From: Desulfobacca sp. 4484_104
Lineage (GTDB): Bacteria > Desulfobacterota > Desulfobaccia > Desulfobaccales > Desulfobaccaceae
Assembly (NCBI GenBank): GCA_002049795.1
Contig: MUKC01000019.1
Span: 1 to 64,000 of the forward strand
Direction of reading: 5' to 3'
DNA: 64,000 nucleotides
Below, piece by piece: positions 9,639-19,055 of this stretch (the stretch's first letter is position 1; every line of letters begins with the position of its first letter). The notes below the pieces were generated by a model, which ran no database searches, had not been told where the DNA came from, and saw only the letters and a program-made list of their open reading frames with translations. The position numbers and the translations under genes are program-made.

Positions 9639-10829
9639 ATGATGGGCATCAAGCGTTACCTGAAATACTTGGTTCTAGGCGGCATATTGCTGGTTCTGCT
9701 CGGCGGCGGCTGGTGGTGGCTGGCCGAGCGCAGGCCGCGGGTCCGCTATCAGTTGGAGCCCGTACGGCGTACTGACCTGGAAGTCAAGGTAGTCGCCAAT
9801 GGCACCTTGAACCCAGTAACCACCGTCCTGGTCGGCACGCAGGTCACCGGCATGATCAAGAAAATCTATGCCGACTATAATTCCGAGGTCAAAAAAGGTC
9901 AGGTGATTGCCCAGATCGATCAGGCCTTGTTCAAGGCCCGAGTGGATCAGGCCCAGGGTAATTATCAGGTGGCCCAGGCTAATGTCCTCAAAGCCCAGGC
10001 CAACCTGGAGGACGCTCGCAACGATTATCGGCGTTATCAGACTCTGTGGCAACAGAATCTGGTGGCGCGCGATGATTTCGACAATGCTTATACCCGTTAT
10101 GAAACCAGCCGCGCCGAGTTGCGGGCCGCCCAGGCGCAGGTGGCCCAGGCCGCGGCCAATCTCAAAAGTGCGGAAACCGATCTGCAATATACCACTATCA
10201 TGTCGCCCGTGGACGGAGTAGTGGTGTCCCGCAATGTCGATGTCGGCCAGACCGTGGTGGCCAGTTTCCAGACCCCCACCCTGTTTAATATTGCCCAGGA
10301 TCTGACCAAGATGCAGGTTGATACTTCCGTGGATGAAGCCGATATCGGCAAGGTCAAAGAAGGCCAGACCGCCACTTTTATGGTCGATGCCTATCCGGGG
10401 CGGAGCTTTACCGGCCAGGTCACCCAGGTTCGGCTGTCTCCCCAAACCGTGCAAAACGTCGTCACTTATAATGTCGTGATTGAAACCGAAAACCCTGAAT
10501 TTCTCCTCAAACCCGGCATGACCGCCAGCGTCGATATTCTAGTCACCCGACGGCAACAAGTGCTGGCGGTGCCGAACGCCGCTCTCCGCTTTCGGCCGTC
10601 GGCACCGGCTGACGTCGCTATCCCGGAGGGAAGCCATGTCTGGCGTCTGGACGCTGATCAGCGTCCGGTCCCCGTACCCCTGGTTACTGGTCTCAGCGAT
10701 GGCCAATGGACTGAGGTGCTGGAGGGTGACCTAACTATCGCTGATCAGCTCATTGTCGCCCAGATATCAGGCACGGACGCGGCCGAGCAGGGACGCCGGA
10801 CCCCAGGGGGCCGACGGCGCCCGTTTTAA
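9639..10829 (+). CDS. HlyD/MacA-family periplasmic adaptor
   Basis: Membrane-fusion protein that would bridge an inner-membrane exporter and an outer-membrane channel. One N-terminal membrane anchor (about residues 8-28, rich in Leu and Gly, ending WWWLAE) is followed by the first lipoyl half, a long alpha-helical hairpin rich in Ala and Gln (about residues 95-185), the second lipoyl half (TTIMSPVDGVVVSRNVDVGQ) and beta-barrel domains. The C-terminus is basic (GRRTPGGRRRPF). Length 396 aa is usual for MacA. It is the first gene of a three-gene operon, with the ATPase beginning 10 bases downstream. The substrate cannot be read from the sequence. Confidence 0.88.
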   Translation: MMGIKRYLKYLVLGGILLVLLGGGWWWLAERRPRVRYQLEPVRRTDLEVKVVANGTLNPVTTVLVGTQVTGMIKKIYADYNSEVKKGQVIAQIDQALFKARVDQAQGNYQVAQANVLKAQANLEDARNDYRRYQTLWQQNLVARDDFDNAYTRYETSRAELRAAQAQVAQAAANLKSAETDLQYTTIMSPVDGVVVSRNVDVGQTVVASFQTPTLFNIAQDLTKMQVDTSVDEADIGKVKEGQTATFMVDAYPGRSFTGQVTQVRLSPQTVQNVVTYNVVIETENPEFLLKPGMTASVDILVTRRQQVLAVPNAALRFRPSAPADVAIPEGSHVWRLDADQRPVPVPLVTGLSDGQWTEVLEGDLTIADQLIVAQISGTDAAEQGRRTPGGRRRPF

Positions 10830-10839
10830 GACTCCCATT

Positions 10840-11553
10840 ATGGCCTTAATCCGATTGCACCAGGTTGCCAAAACCTATAGCCGCGGGGTCTATACCGTAG
10901 CGGCCCTGCGGGACATCAATCTCGAGTTAGAAAAAGGAGAATTTTTATCTATCATGGGGCCGTCAGGGTCTGGTAAATCCAGTTTAATGCATATCTTGGG
11001 GTGCCTGGATACCCCCAGCCAGGGGCAATTCTATCTGGAGGGCGTCGATGTGTCCTCCTTAGATCGGGATGCCCTGGCCCAGATCCGCAACGAGAAGATC
11101 GGCTTTGTCTTCCAGCAATTTTATCTGCTGCCGCGGCTCAGCGCCCTGGAAAACGTGGAAATGCCACTCCTTTATACCCGCCTGGCCGCGTCCTTACGAT
11201 CGGTACGGGCTCGGCAAGCCTTGGCGCAAGTTGGACTGGCCGGACGGGAAGAGCACCTACCCTCGGAGCTTTCCGGCGGCGAGCAACAGCGGGTGGCCAT
11301 TGCCCGGGCCTTGATCAATAACCCGGTCCTGCTGCTGGCCGATGAACCGACCGGCAATCTGGACACTGCCACCGGTCTGGAAATCATGGCCCTGTTTCAG
11401 CAATTGAACCAGGAGCAGGAGCTGACCATCATTCTGGTCACCCATGACCCTGATATTGCCGCCTTTTCCAGTCGCCTGCTGATGTTGCGAGATGGCCTGA
11501 TCATCAGCGATCACCCCAACCCGGCGATGCCCGTCAGACCGGCCCGGAGTTGA
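10840..11553 (+). CDS. MacB/LolD-type ABC transporter ATPase
   Basis: ATP-binding subunit of 237 aa. Walker A is GPSGSGKSS, the signature is [14 protein letters not shown], Walker B is [12 protein letters not shown] and the switch His is VTHDPDIA. The spacing and the ADEPTGNLD motif are those of the MacB/LolD/FtsE group, which work with FtsX-fold permeases. The start is set at ATG 10840 ([16 protein letters not shown]); the open frame extends upstream into the adaptor gene. No FtsX/MacB permease follows. The next gene, 1 base later, encodes an MFS transporter. Either the permease is encoded elsewhere or the ATPase has lost its original partner. Confidence 0.9.
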   Translation: MALIRLHQVAKTYSRGVYTVAALRDINLELEKGEFLSIMGPSGSGKSSLMHILGCLDTPSQGQFYLEGVDVSSLDRDALAQIRNEKIGFVFQQFYLLPRLSALENVEMPLLYTRLAASLRSVRARQALAQVGLAGREEHLPSELSGGEQQRVAIARALINNPVLLLADEPTGNLDTATGLEIMALFQQLNQEQELTIILVTHDPDIAAFSSRLLMLRDGLIISDHPNPAMPVRPARS

Positions 11554-11554
11554 A

Positions 11555-12808
11555 ATGCCGCTATATCTGGCCGACACCTTTGTTTCTTTTCGGCATCGCA
11601 ACTACCGCCTGTTCTTCTTCGGCCAGGCCATCTCCCTGGTGGGCACCTGGATGCAAACCGTGGCCCAAGGCTGGCTGGTATTATTATTGACTAACTCGGC
11701 CTTTCTGCTGGGCCTGGTGGGGGCGCTTTCCACCCTGCCCATCCTGCTGTTTTCCTTCTGGGGGGGCGTGGTCGCCGATCATGTCAATCGCCGCACCATG
11801 GTAACCCTGACCAACACCTTCGCCCTGCTGCTGGCCCTGCTGCTCGGCCTGTTGATCTTCCGGGATTGGGTGGCCATCTGGCATATTTTGCTGATCGTCT
11901 TCGGACTGGGGACGGTCATGGCCTTTGATATCCCGGCGCGGCAGTCCTTTATTGTGGAATTAGTCGGCCGGGAAGATCTGCCCAACGCCATCGCCTTGAA
12001 TTCCAGCCTGTTTAATGGCACCCGGGTCCTGGGGCCAGCGGCCGCGGGGTTGATGATTGCCTCAGTGGGCCTGGCCAACTGCTTTTTTATCAATGCCTTA
12101 ACTTATGTAGCCCCCATCTTCGGGCTGATGCTGATGCGCCTGCCGCGCTTCTCTGTGGCCCGACCCCGACCCCGGACCTGGACCGGCATGCTGGAACTGG
12201 TCAGCCATCTGCGCAGCCGCGCCGATCTGATCTGGATGCTGGTGGTCATGGCGATTATCTCGGTGCTGGCCCTGCCCTTCCTGGTGCTGATGCCCATGAT
12301 CGCCCGGGATGTTTTGGGCACCGGGGCCCGGGGCTACGGCTTCCTGATGGCCGCCACCGGCTCGGGGGCCTTTCTGGGGGCCTTGATTTTAGCAAACTGC
12401 CTCCGCCGCTACTCCCCCATGCCCTTTTTCTGGGGCGGCGCCGCTCTACTCTGTCTAGCTTTGATCTTTTTCTCCTTTTGTCGGAATTATACCCTGGCCT
12501 TGGGCTGGCTGTTTCTGGCCGGACTGGGGATGGTTATTAATATTTCGACCACGAACAGCCTGCTGCAACTCAATGTCCCGGACGCTCTGCGGGGGCGGAT
12601 TATGTCCTTGTTCAGCCTGATTCTGATTGGCCTTAATCCAGTAGGCAGTCTGCTGTTCGGCACCCTGGCCGATTACTGGGGCCCGTGCCTGACCGTGGGG
12701 CTGGGCAGCAGCCTGGCCGGGTTATTATGTGTGGTAATCTTTGGTTATCGACCGGAACTCCGAGGCTTGAGTTTTCGGGAAGAAGTGTCCGGCCACCAGA
12801 GTTATTAA
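11555..12808 (+). CDS. MFS transporter (MFS_3 / EntS-like)
   Basis: Twelve-helix major facilitator protein of 417 aa. The N-terminal pattern (FRHRNYRLFFFGQAISLVGT, then MQTVAQGWLVLLLT) and the loop 2-3 motif GVVADHVNRRTMV are typical of the MFS_3 group, which includes the enterobactin exporter EntS and many putative drug or siderophore exporters. Its ATG follows the ATPase stop by one base, so translational coupling is likely. An MFS exporter in an operon with a HlyD adaptor is known in EmrAB systems, but EmrB is a 14-helix protein of another family and no ABC ATPase is involved there. Confidence 0.88.
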   Translation: MPLYLADTFVSFRHRNYRLFFFGQAISLVGTWMQTVAQGWLVLLLTNSAFLLGLVGALSTLPILLFSFWGGVVADHVNRRTMVTLTNTFALLLALLLGLLIFRDWVAIWHILLIVFGLGTVMAFDIPARQSFIVELVGREDLPNAIALNSSLFNGTRVLGPAAAGLMIASVGLANCFFINALTYVAPIFGLMLMRLPRFSVARPRPRTWTGMLELVSHLRSRADLIWMLVVMAIISVLALPFLVLMPMIARDVLGTGARGYGFLMAATGSGAFLGALILANCLRRYSPMPFFWGGAALLCLALIFFSFCRNYTLALGWLFLAGLGMVINISTTNSLLQLNVPDALRGRIMSLFSLILIGLNPVGSLLFGTLADYWGPCLTVGLGSSLAGLLCVVIFGYRPELRGLSFREEVSGHQSY

Positions 12809-12874
12809 AGATAAATCATTTGCTTAGCCCAATAAATGTTTTAACCTGAAGAGCAACCTGAAGGAGAATAACGG

Positions 12875-13366
12875 ATGGTCCCTAAATACGATGATGACGA
12901 CCGGGAACGCCCCAGTTGGCGGGAGATTGATCGCCGTAAGGATAGGTCCCGCCATGTTACCCCGCAAACCCAACGTCGCCGCGGCCGTAAAGCTGAAGCA
13001 GAACGCATCAGACAACAGGCCCTGAAAGCGGCCGAGTCTCTGTTTGCCGGGAAACGGGGGCGGCCGGAATACCAGAAGGCGCTCCGCACTTTAGAAGCAC
13101 AGCGCGGCACCCCCAAATTTCAATCCACGACCAAAAAATTTCTCGCCGAATATGGTTTGCCGGAAGAATGGAGCACCCTGATGCTGCTTTTGGATTACTC
13201 TGACCCGAAGGTGGTTAATGAAGTTTTACAAAGTCTGGCAGCTCAGGTTAAATCCCGCACCAGAGTGGAACAGCAGGGCTTGCAAGGCAAACTCCGGGCC
13301 TTGGCTCTGACCACGCAGGATCTGGAATTAAAACAAACCGCGGAAGCTCTTATCGCTGAAATTTGA
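12875..13366 (+). CDS. Conserved hypothetical basic protein
   Basis: A 163-aa protein I do not recognise by function. The first 45 residues are highly charged and basic (ERPSWREIDRRKDRSRH, then RRRGRK). The rest is predicted alpha-helical and includes FLAEYGLPEEWSTLMLLLDY and LEAQRGTPKFQSTTKKF. The basic, likely disordered N-terminus followed by a helical domain would suit a nucleic-acid or ribosome-associated protein, but this is inference. It has no signal peptide or membrane segment. The start ATG 12875 follows a GAAGGAGAA ribosome site. It converges with the globin gene across a hairpin at 13370-13396. Confidence 0.75.
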   Translation: MVPKYDDDDRERPSWREIDRRKDRSRHVTPQTQRRRGRKAEAERIRQQALKAAESLFAGKRGRPEYQKALRTLEAQRGTPKFQSTTKKFLAEYGLPEEWSTLMLLLDYSDPKVVNEVLQSLAAQVKSRTRVEQQGLQGKLRALALTTQDLELKQTAEALIAEI

Positions 13367-13369
13367 ATT

Positions 13370-13396
13370 TTCCGTCCTGCCTAGCCCTGGACGGAA
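13370..13396. terminator. Hairpin between convergent genes
   Basis: Perfect 8-base arms TTCCGTCC and GGACGGAA with an 11-base loop, located between the ends of the 12875 gene and the protoglobin gene. There is no strong T-run on either side, so termination is likely but not certain. Confidence 0.5.
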
Positions 13397-13437
13397 GGAC
13401 CTGAAATAGCTCAAAATGAAATAGATTTGAATAAAGC

Positions 13438-14342
13438 TTATCTGGGTCGGACTTTATTTTTGCCTTCGCTGCGGGACAGCAGCCAAGAGATAAAGCCTAA
13501 GACTAAGATGCCACCGATATAAAGCGCCTGGACAGTGATATCCTTGTGAGATATGGAAGAGATCAATTCTTCCCGGATTAAGGCCACTAGACCGACCCCG
13601 ACGAATAGATGCAGTTTAAAGGCCCCGCCTCTGAGACGATCAATTTCCGCTTCCAATAATTCAATCACCAACCATAAAACCAACAAAGAACCCAGGGCGC
13701 CGATCAGCCCTTTTTCAAATTGGCCGGAAAATACGCTGACGACGTCGATCACGATCATCACTACCGCACCTAAGGAGAGGCCCAATAAGCCGATCACCAG
13801 GGTCATATTCAGCCCGAAAGTAAAGCGGTGCGCAAAGCGGATTACGGCGTCATCCAATTTAGAGGTTAAAAACACCCGGCGTAATTCTTCTTCATGGTAG
13901 GTACGGGCAATCACATCCAGGTTGAGGTCGAGAATTTTATTCACTGCCCGTAGCGCGTTAGCTTGCAGCTCGGAATCGACCTCATCATCAATGATCAGTC
14001 GCAGGCGTTCCCGGATGAAGTTCATGGCCGCATAGACATAATGGGCCGCTAGACCGATGCGCACATGCGCGTGACCGATGCGCTGTAGGCGTTTATGGTA
14101 ACTTTCGTCAAATGTCCCTTTGAAAAGATTCAAGATCCAGTCGTGATGAGACTGACGCAGCCTGGCCAACCGGACGTCGTCCTCCAGGAAACGCGCGGTG
14201 CCGGGCATGTCTCTTAAAAAATGTAAAAATCATCAGTAATCTGACCAACGGGGGGTTCTACCCGTGGCAACAGGTGTCGGAGAGTTTCTACCTCCGGTTC
14301 CGAAAACCGGTAATGATCCTTGATATCTCTAAACGTAATCAT
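13438..14342 (-). pseudogene. Protoglobin-PsiE membrane fusion, frameshifted
   Basis: The intact part (13438-14208) encodes the later helices of a protoglobin/globin-coupled-sensor domain, including the proximal-His block RIGHAHVRIGLAAHYVYAA. A membrane domain with four hydrophobic helices follows; it resembles PsiE (phosphate-starvation-inducible E), including GSLLVLWLVIELLEAEI and FVGVGLVALIREELI. Upstream, from ATG 14342, another frame encodes the missing globin N-terminus: MITFRDIKDHYRFSEPEVE ... VGQITDDFYIF, ending at a TAA. The two frames meet at a run of six A on the plus strand (14216-14221). One more base there would restore a single reading frame of about 300 aa. So this is either a homopolymer sequencing error or a true frameshift. 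Expected role: heme-based O2/redox sensing coupled to a membrane domain. Confidence 0.7.
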
Positions 14343-14418
14343 CGGCTGAACCTTAATCTCAGCCTAAGAAACGTGATGCTGATTGGCCCAAGGCGATTGG
14401 AAAGGCCAGGTCACGGTC

Positions 14419-14441
14419 GGGACGACCCGTCGGGTCGCCCC
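14419..14441. repeat. Palindromic intergenic repeat, GACCCGTCGGGTC family
   Basis: Reads GGGACGACCCGTCGGGTCGC followed by CCC; the arms pair at 9 of 10 positions around a GT centre. It is related to the palindrome at 28995-29027 by the shared core CGACCCG-CGGG-CGCCCCT. It lies between pbp1A and the protoglobin gene and may act as a terminator hairpin or a REP-like element. Confidence 0.5.
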
Positions 14442-14467
14442 TGCTTAAACTAAGAGCCGAAACAAAC

Positions 14468-16795
14468 CTATTCTTCCAGATCCCGTTTGAAGAAACTCTG
14501 GCTATTGGCCCGAGTCAGGGAACCTCGCCGTTCTTCGAGCCAGTAGTCCAGGTCCTCGCCTTCTTCGTCCACCGCAATCTCGTCATCGTACCCCGGCGAG
14601 TCACTACCATTCCGTGCATAGCGGCCCACCGGCAGGTTCGGAAAGTCCTCCACCGGTTGATTTTTTAAAGCCTCCCGCATAAAATCGATAAAAATCGGGG
14701 CGGCGGCTTGGGAACCGGTTTCTTTGCTGCCCAGCGACTGTTCGTCATCCATCCCGACCCAGACGCCGGCGGTGACCGCCGGGGTAAAGCCGATAAACCA
14801 GGCGTCCCGGCACTGGTTCGTGGTGCCGGTTTTGCCGCCAATCGGCCGCTTTAGGGCCATTACCCGTCGGCCGGTGCCGCGTTGTACGACCCCGACCAGC
14901 AGTTCGGTCATGATCTGGGCGGTGCGGGGACTGATGGCCGGTTGCTTATAAGGCTGATGTTCCTCTAATATACGGCCGTCGCGGTCCTCCACCCGTTCGA
15001 TAAAGATCGGCGTTACCAATTGCCCCTGGTTGGGGAACACGGAATAGGCCCGGGTCAGCTCCAGTAAAGTTACCTCGGAGGACCCCAGGGCGGAAGAATA
15101 GTTAGGATAGATTTTCGACTCAATCCCGAGCTGGTCAGCTACCTTCATGACCTGCGGCAGGCCAATGCTCATCAATAACCGGATGGTGGGGATATTGCGG
15201 GAGCGGGCCAAAGCCGTGGCCAGCGGGGTGGGACCAAAGAATTTGCCGTCGTAGTTCTTCGGGGTCCATAATTCTCCCCGCTTACCGCCCGGGAGCGACA
15301 AGGGCGCGTCCAACAGCATCGAATGGGGGCCATAACCCTTTTCCACCGCGGCGGCATAGATAATCGGTTTAAAAGCCGAGCCGGGCTGGCGCTTGGCCTG
15401 CACGGCGCGGTTAAAAGGACTATCATCAAAATCCTTGCCGCCCATCAGGACCCGGACCTTGCCGGTACGATTTTCCAGGTATACAAGAGCAGCCTGGGCC
15501 AACCGCACCTGGATGACATCCCCGACCTTTAAGCGGTCCAAATACCGGGTGGATTTCTTTTCCAGACAGACGCCGCTTTTCCCGGTTACCACGACGCCAT
15601 ATTCATCTCCAAACCGCACCCTGAGACCTCGATCCCGACACTCGGTCTGCGTCACCACGGCGATCTGCAGTCGCCCCCGTCGCGGTGGGTATTTGGCAAA
15701 CTTCTGCTGTTGCCGGGCCCAGAATGACGCACATTCGGCCGGCTTTAAATGTTTCAAGGGACCGCGATAGCCATGACGTTTAAATAGAGAGTCCAGACCT
15801 GATTTGATGGCCTCTTGAGCCGCCCGGTGCAGATCGACATCAGCCGGGGTATAGACGCGAAATCCGGCCTGATAAAGTGGGTTTCGACCATACTTGTTTT
15901 CTAAATACTGGCGGACGTACTCGGCATAATAACCGGTTTCGTTACCGCGATTGTGATGCCGGGATTTCAGGGTAAGCGGCTGGTTCAGAGCCTGACGGGC
16001 CTCTTCCGGTCGGATAAAGCCGGCCTCCACCATGCGATTCAGGACATAGACCTGACGTTCCTGAGCCCGCAAAGGATTAAGATAGGGCGAATAGCGGCTT
16101 GGGGCCTTGGGCAGCCCGGCTAAGAGCGCGGCTTCGGCCAGGTCTAAGTCCTCTACATGTTTACCGAAATATTCCTGGGCAGCGGCCTCCACGCCGTAGG
16201 CCCCATGGCCCAGATAGATATGATTGAGATAGAGATTGATAATCTGCTCTTTGCTCAAGTAATTGTCGATGCGATAGGCCAGAATCGCTTCCCGGATCTT
16301 CCGGGAATAGCTCTTTTCAGAGGTCAACAGGATACTTTTGACGATCTGTTGGGTAATGGTGCTGCCGCCCTGAACGATTTCGCCGGCTTGCAGGTTGCGG
16401 ATAAAGGCCCGGACGATGCCGAAGAAATCCACCCCCGGATGTTCGAAAAAGCGGGCGTCCTCGGCGGCCACAAAGGCCGCCACCAGATGCCAGGGAAGCC
16501 GACTATAAGGAACTTCGATCCGCCTCTCGGCATAGAATTCCCCTATCACCCGGCCATCTTTGGCATAAACTCGGGTGATCAGATGAGGGCGGAAATCACG
16601 GATGGCAGTATAATCCGGTAAATCCTGGGAAAAGTGGTAATAAACGTAGCCCGCCAGACCAGCCGCGGCCAGCAGGACGACCAGAAACAAGCCGATAAAA
16701 ATTCGGCCCACCAGCCGGGCCCGACGACGGCGGCGTTCATAGGCCATCAGCCGGGTAGTTTGGCTGGTGTATTGGCGTTTTGAAAATAGTCCCAT
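14468..16795 (-). CDS. mrcA: Penicillin-binding protein 1A
   Basis: Bifunctional peptidoglycan synthase anchored in the inner membrane by one N-terminal helix (about residues 30-52). The glycosyltransferase (GT51) motifs are EDARFFEHPGVDFFGIVRA, GGSTITQQIVKS and LYLNHIYLGHGAYGVEAAA. The transpeptidase motifs are SAFK (the SxxK serine, in RQPGSAFKPI), SRN and KTGTT. Length 775 aa fits the 1A class, and an OB-like insert (about residues 335-440) lies between the catalytic domains. The acidic C-terminal tail (DEEGEDLDYW) is variable in the family. The comM stop lies 2 bases upstream of this ATG. Confidence 0.95.
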   Translation of the reverse strand: MGLFSKRQYTSQTTRLMAYERRRRRARLVGRIFIGLFLVVLLAAAGLAGYVYYHFSQDLPDYTAIRDFRPHLITRVYAKDGRVIGEFYAERRIEVPYSRLPWHLVAAFVAAEDARFFEHPGVDFFGIVRAFIRNLQAGEIVQGGSTITQQIVKSILLTSEKSYSRKIREAILAYRIDNYLSKEQIINLYLNHIYLGHGAYGVEAAAQEYFGKHVEDLDLAEAALLAGLPKAPSRYSPYLNPLRAQERQVYVLNRMVEAGFIRPEEARQALNQPLTLKSRHHNRGNETGYYAEYVRQYLENKYGRNPLYQAGFRVYTPADVDLHRAAQEAIKSGLDSLFKRHGYRGPLKHLKPAECASFWARQQQKFAKYPPRRGRLQIAVVTQTECRDRGLRVRFGDEYGVVVTGKSGVCLEKKSTRYLDRLKVGDVIQVRLAQAALVYLENRTGKVRVLMGGKDFDDSPFNRAVQAKRQPGSAFKPIIYAAAVEKGYGPHSMLLDAPLSLPGGKRGELWTPKNYDGKFFGPTPLATALARSRNIPTIRLLMSIGLPQVMKVADQLGIESKIYPNYSSALGSSEVTLLELTRAYSVFPNQGQLVTPIFIERVEDRDGRILEEHQPYKQPAISPRTAQIMTELLVGVVQRGTGRRVMALKRPIGGKTGTTNQCRDAWFIGFTPAVTAGVWVGMDDEQSLGSKETGSQAAAPIFIDFMREALKNQPVEDFPNLPVGRYARNGSDSPGYDDEIAVDEEGEDLDYWLEERRGSLTRANSQSFFKRDLEE

Positions 16796-16797
16796 AA

Positions 16798-18327
16798 TTA
16801 CCCCAATTGGCGATCCAGGCTGCGATATTGAATCGCTTCAGCAACATGTGGTAGGCTCAGGTGCTCCTCGCCCTCCAGGTCGGCGATGGTGCGAGCGATC
16901 TTCAGGATACGATTGTAAGCCCTAGCCGATAGCCCCAGGCGTTCCATGGCGGTCTCCAGCAGCCGCCGGGCCTCACTGCTTAAAACACAGAATTGTTTCA
17001 GATAGCGGCTCGACATCTGGGCGTTGCAGTGGTAGCGGCTGCGGGCAAAGCGCCGGCCCTGAATTTGCCGAGCCGCCATCACCTGTTGCCGCAGAAATTT
17101 GGAACCCTCGCCCTCGGTCGGGTCGGCTAATTCCTGGAACCGGACCGCCGGCACCGCCATTTGGATATCAATGCGGTCCAGCAGCGGCCCAGAGATGCGG
17201 GCCTGATAGGTCTGAATCTGACGCGGCGTGCAGGTGCAGACCCGCTTGGAGTCCCCCAAGAAACCACACGGGCATGGATTCATCGCCGCCACCAACATAA
17301 AGCGGGCCGGGTAACTCAGGGAGGCGCTAGCCCGCGACAGCGTGACCTGACCCTCTTCCAAAGGCTGCCGCAGCACCTCCAACACCTGACGTTTAAATTC
17401 CGGTAGTTCATCCAGAAAAAGGACCCCATTATGGGCCAAACTAACTTCCCCAGGTCGAGGAATCCGGCCGCCGCCGATCAGCCCGGCATCCGAGATGGTA
17501 TGGTGCGGGGGGCGGAAGGGTCGTTTGGTCACCAAGGGCTGATCGGGGGGCAACTGCCCGACGATACTATAAATTTTTGAGGTCTCCAAGGCCTCCTCAA
17601 AGCTTAAGGGCGGCAGGATGGTCGGCAGCCGCTGGGCCAGCATGGTCTTCCCGGCTCCGGGCGGCCCTACCATGATGACATTATGCCCCCCGGCCGCGGC
17701 GATAACTAAGGCCCGCTTGGCCTGCTCCTGCCCCTTAACCTCCCGGAAGTCCACCTCATCCGCCGGCTCCAGGGCTTCCAGGTCCAGTTTAGGGGGCGGC
17801 GCCGGAGTTAACTCCTGGCGGCCCTGCAAGAATTCCACTACCTCCGACAGGGTTTCGATCGGATATACCGCAATATCCTGGACTACCGCGGCTTCGGCGG
17901 CATTCTCCCGCGGGACGATCAATCCTGCGCCACTGTCCTGGCGGAAGGCCAAGGCCATGGACAGTACCCCGCGGGTCGGCTTCAGACGGCCATCCAGCGA
18001 TAGTTCGCCGATGATCAAATACTTATCTACACTCTCGGACGGCACAATGCCCTGGGCGGCCAGCAAACCCACGGCCACCGGCAGATCAAACCCGGTGCCC
18101 TCCTTGCGCACATCCGCCGGGGCCAGATTGATGGTCACCCGGTTGCCGGGAAACTGATAGCCGGAATTTTTAAGGGCGGCCTTAACCCGGTCTTTGCTCT
18201 CTTTGACCGCGGCCTCCGGCAGGCCCACGGTAGTAAAGGCCGGCAGTCCGGGGGCAATATCCACCTCCACTTCGACAATATAGGCATCTACGCCCCGCAA
18301 GGCACCGCTTCTGACCCGGGCTAACAT
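16798..18327 (-). CDS. comM: YifB/ComM family Mg-chelatase-like AAA+ ATPase
   Basis: 509-aa AAA+ protein of the ComM/YifB family, known in competent bacteria as a hexameric branch-migration helicase in natural transformation. The N-terminal Lon-protease-like fold (ChlI type) carries [18 protein letters not shown] and [11 protein letters not shown]. The ATPase core has Walker [11 protein letters not shown] and Walker [11 protein letters not shown] Cys cluster ([10 protein letters not shown] ... CTCTP) precedes the C-terminal Mg-chelatase domain, which contains [18 protein letters not shown]. It lies 2 bases upstream of the PBP1A gene. Nothing else here points to competence, and most bacteria keep this gene. 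Confidence 0.92.
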   Translation of the reverse strand: MLARVRSGALRGVDAYIVEVEVDIAPGLPAFTTVGLPEAAVKESKDRVKAALKNSGYQFPGNRVTINLAPADVRKEGTGFDLPVAVGLLAAQGIVPSESVDKYLIIGELSLDGRLKPTRGVLSMALAFRQDSGAGLIVPRENAAEAAVVQDIAVYPIETLSEVVEFLQGRQELTPAPPPKLDLEALEPADEVDFREVKGQEQAKRALVIAAAGGHNVIMVGPPGAGKTMLAQRLPTILPPLSFEEALETSKIYSIVGQLPPDQPLVTKRPFRPPHHTISDAGLIGGGRIPRPGEVSLAHNGVLFLDELPEFKRQVLEVLRQPLEEGQVTLSRASASLSYPARFMLVAAMNPCPCGFLGDSKRVCTCTPRQIQTYQARISGPLLDRIDIQMAVPAVRFQELADPTEGEGSKFLRQQVMAARQIQGRRFARSRYHCNAQMSSRYLKQFCVLSSEARRLLETAMERLGLSARAYNRILKIARTIADLEGEEHLSLPHVAEAIQYRSLDRQLG

Positions 18328-18363
18328 GGTTTAATGATTTGGCCCCAAAATACTGATTTAAAT

Positions 18364-18903
18364 TTACTGCGCCGAGGCCAAGCTCGCCAATTTGTTAAGG
18401 TCCATTTTTGCCGCGGCGTCTTTAAGCACCTGGGTATTTTCCAGCTCCTCGCCTTTTAGATTAACGATAAAACGATTACCCACCATAATGGTCAGATGGG
18501 CTTCTTGGTCATTCTGCTGATATTGCTCGATAGCCTGAAAGCCCTGCACCTCAATATTCTTGGTGGTTCCGTCCGTGGATTCGACCTCCAGTCCTTTCAT
18601 CAGGCCGAAATTGGCGCCCGCCATGGGAGTCATACTGCTATCGACCACATTGATTTCCAAGGATTTTTCCCCTGACTTATATTCCGCCCCAGCCTGGCTC
18701 ATCATCATGCCGGGATGCTTCATGGTCATGCCCTCTGGCTCCTTCACCAATTCCCAGCCGGGAAGCTCGATTTTGACGAATGGCAACAATTCCTTAAAGT
18801 TGACCGGCTGCACCGGGGCTTGGGCTTGAGGCCACCCTGAATCTACCCCCCATACCAGAATAATGATTAAGAACAACAAACTTCTCATTAGCTTGGACTG
18901 CAT
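18364..18903 (-). CDS. Exported hypothetical protein
   Basis: 179-aa protein with an N-terminal signal peptide (basic MQSKLMR, hydrophobic core SLLFLIIILVWGV, likely cleavage after the Ala-rich WPQAQA). The mature part resembles small periplasmic proteins that bind or shuttle lipids or stress signals, but I recognise no catalytic motif. It is rich in Met (GMTMKHPGMMMSQ) and has no cysteine. The AGAGGTGATAT ribosome site supports ATG 18903. Located 36 bases upstream of comM, it may be the first gene of the comM-pbp1A transcript. Confidence 0.75.
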   Translation of the reverse strand: MQSKLMRSLLFLIIILVWGVDSGWPQAQAPVQPVNFKELLPFVKIELPGWELVKEPEGMTMKHPGMMMSQAGAEYKSGEKSLEINVVDSSMTPMAGANFGLMKGLEVESTDGTTKNIEVQGFQAIEQYQQNDQEAHLTIMVGNRFIVNLKGEELENTQVLKDAAAKMDLNKLASLASAQ

Positions 18904-19055
18904 ATATCACCTCTGGTTTTATAAATTTAGGATTAGACTGTCATCTGGTATGATTTAACTACTGGATTATCAGGCATTGCCAACCTAATCATGGCACGCT
19001 GATCCGCCTTCCTACCAGGCGTGGATACTGGCAACCTTTAGCACGTCGCTTTGGC

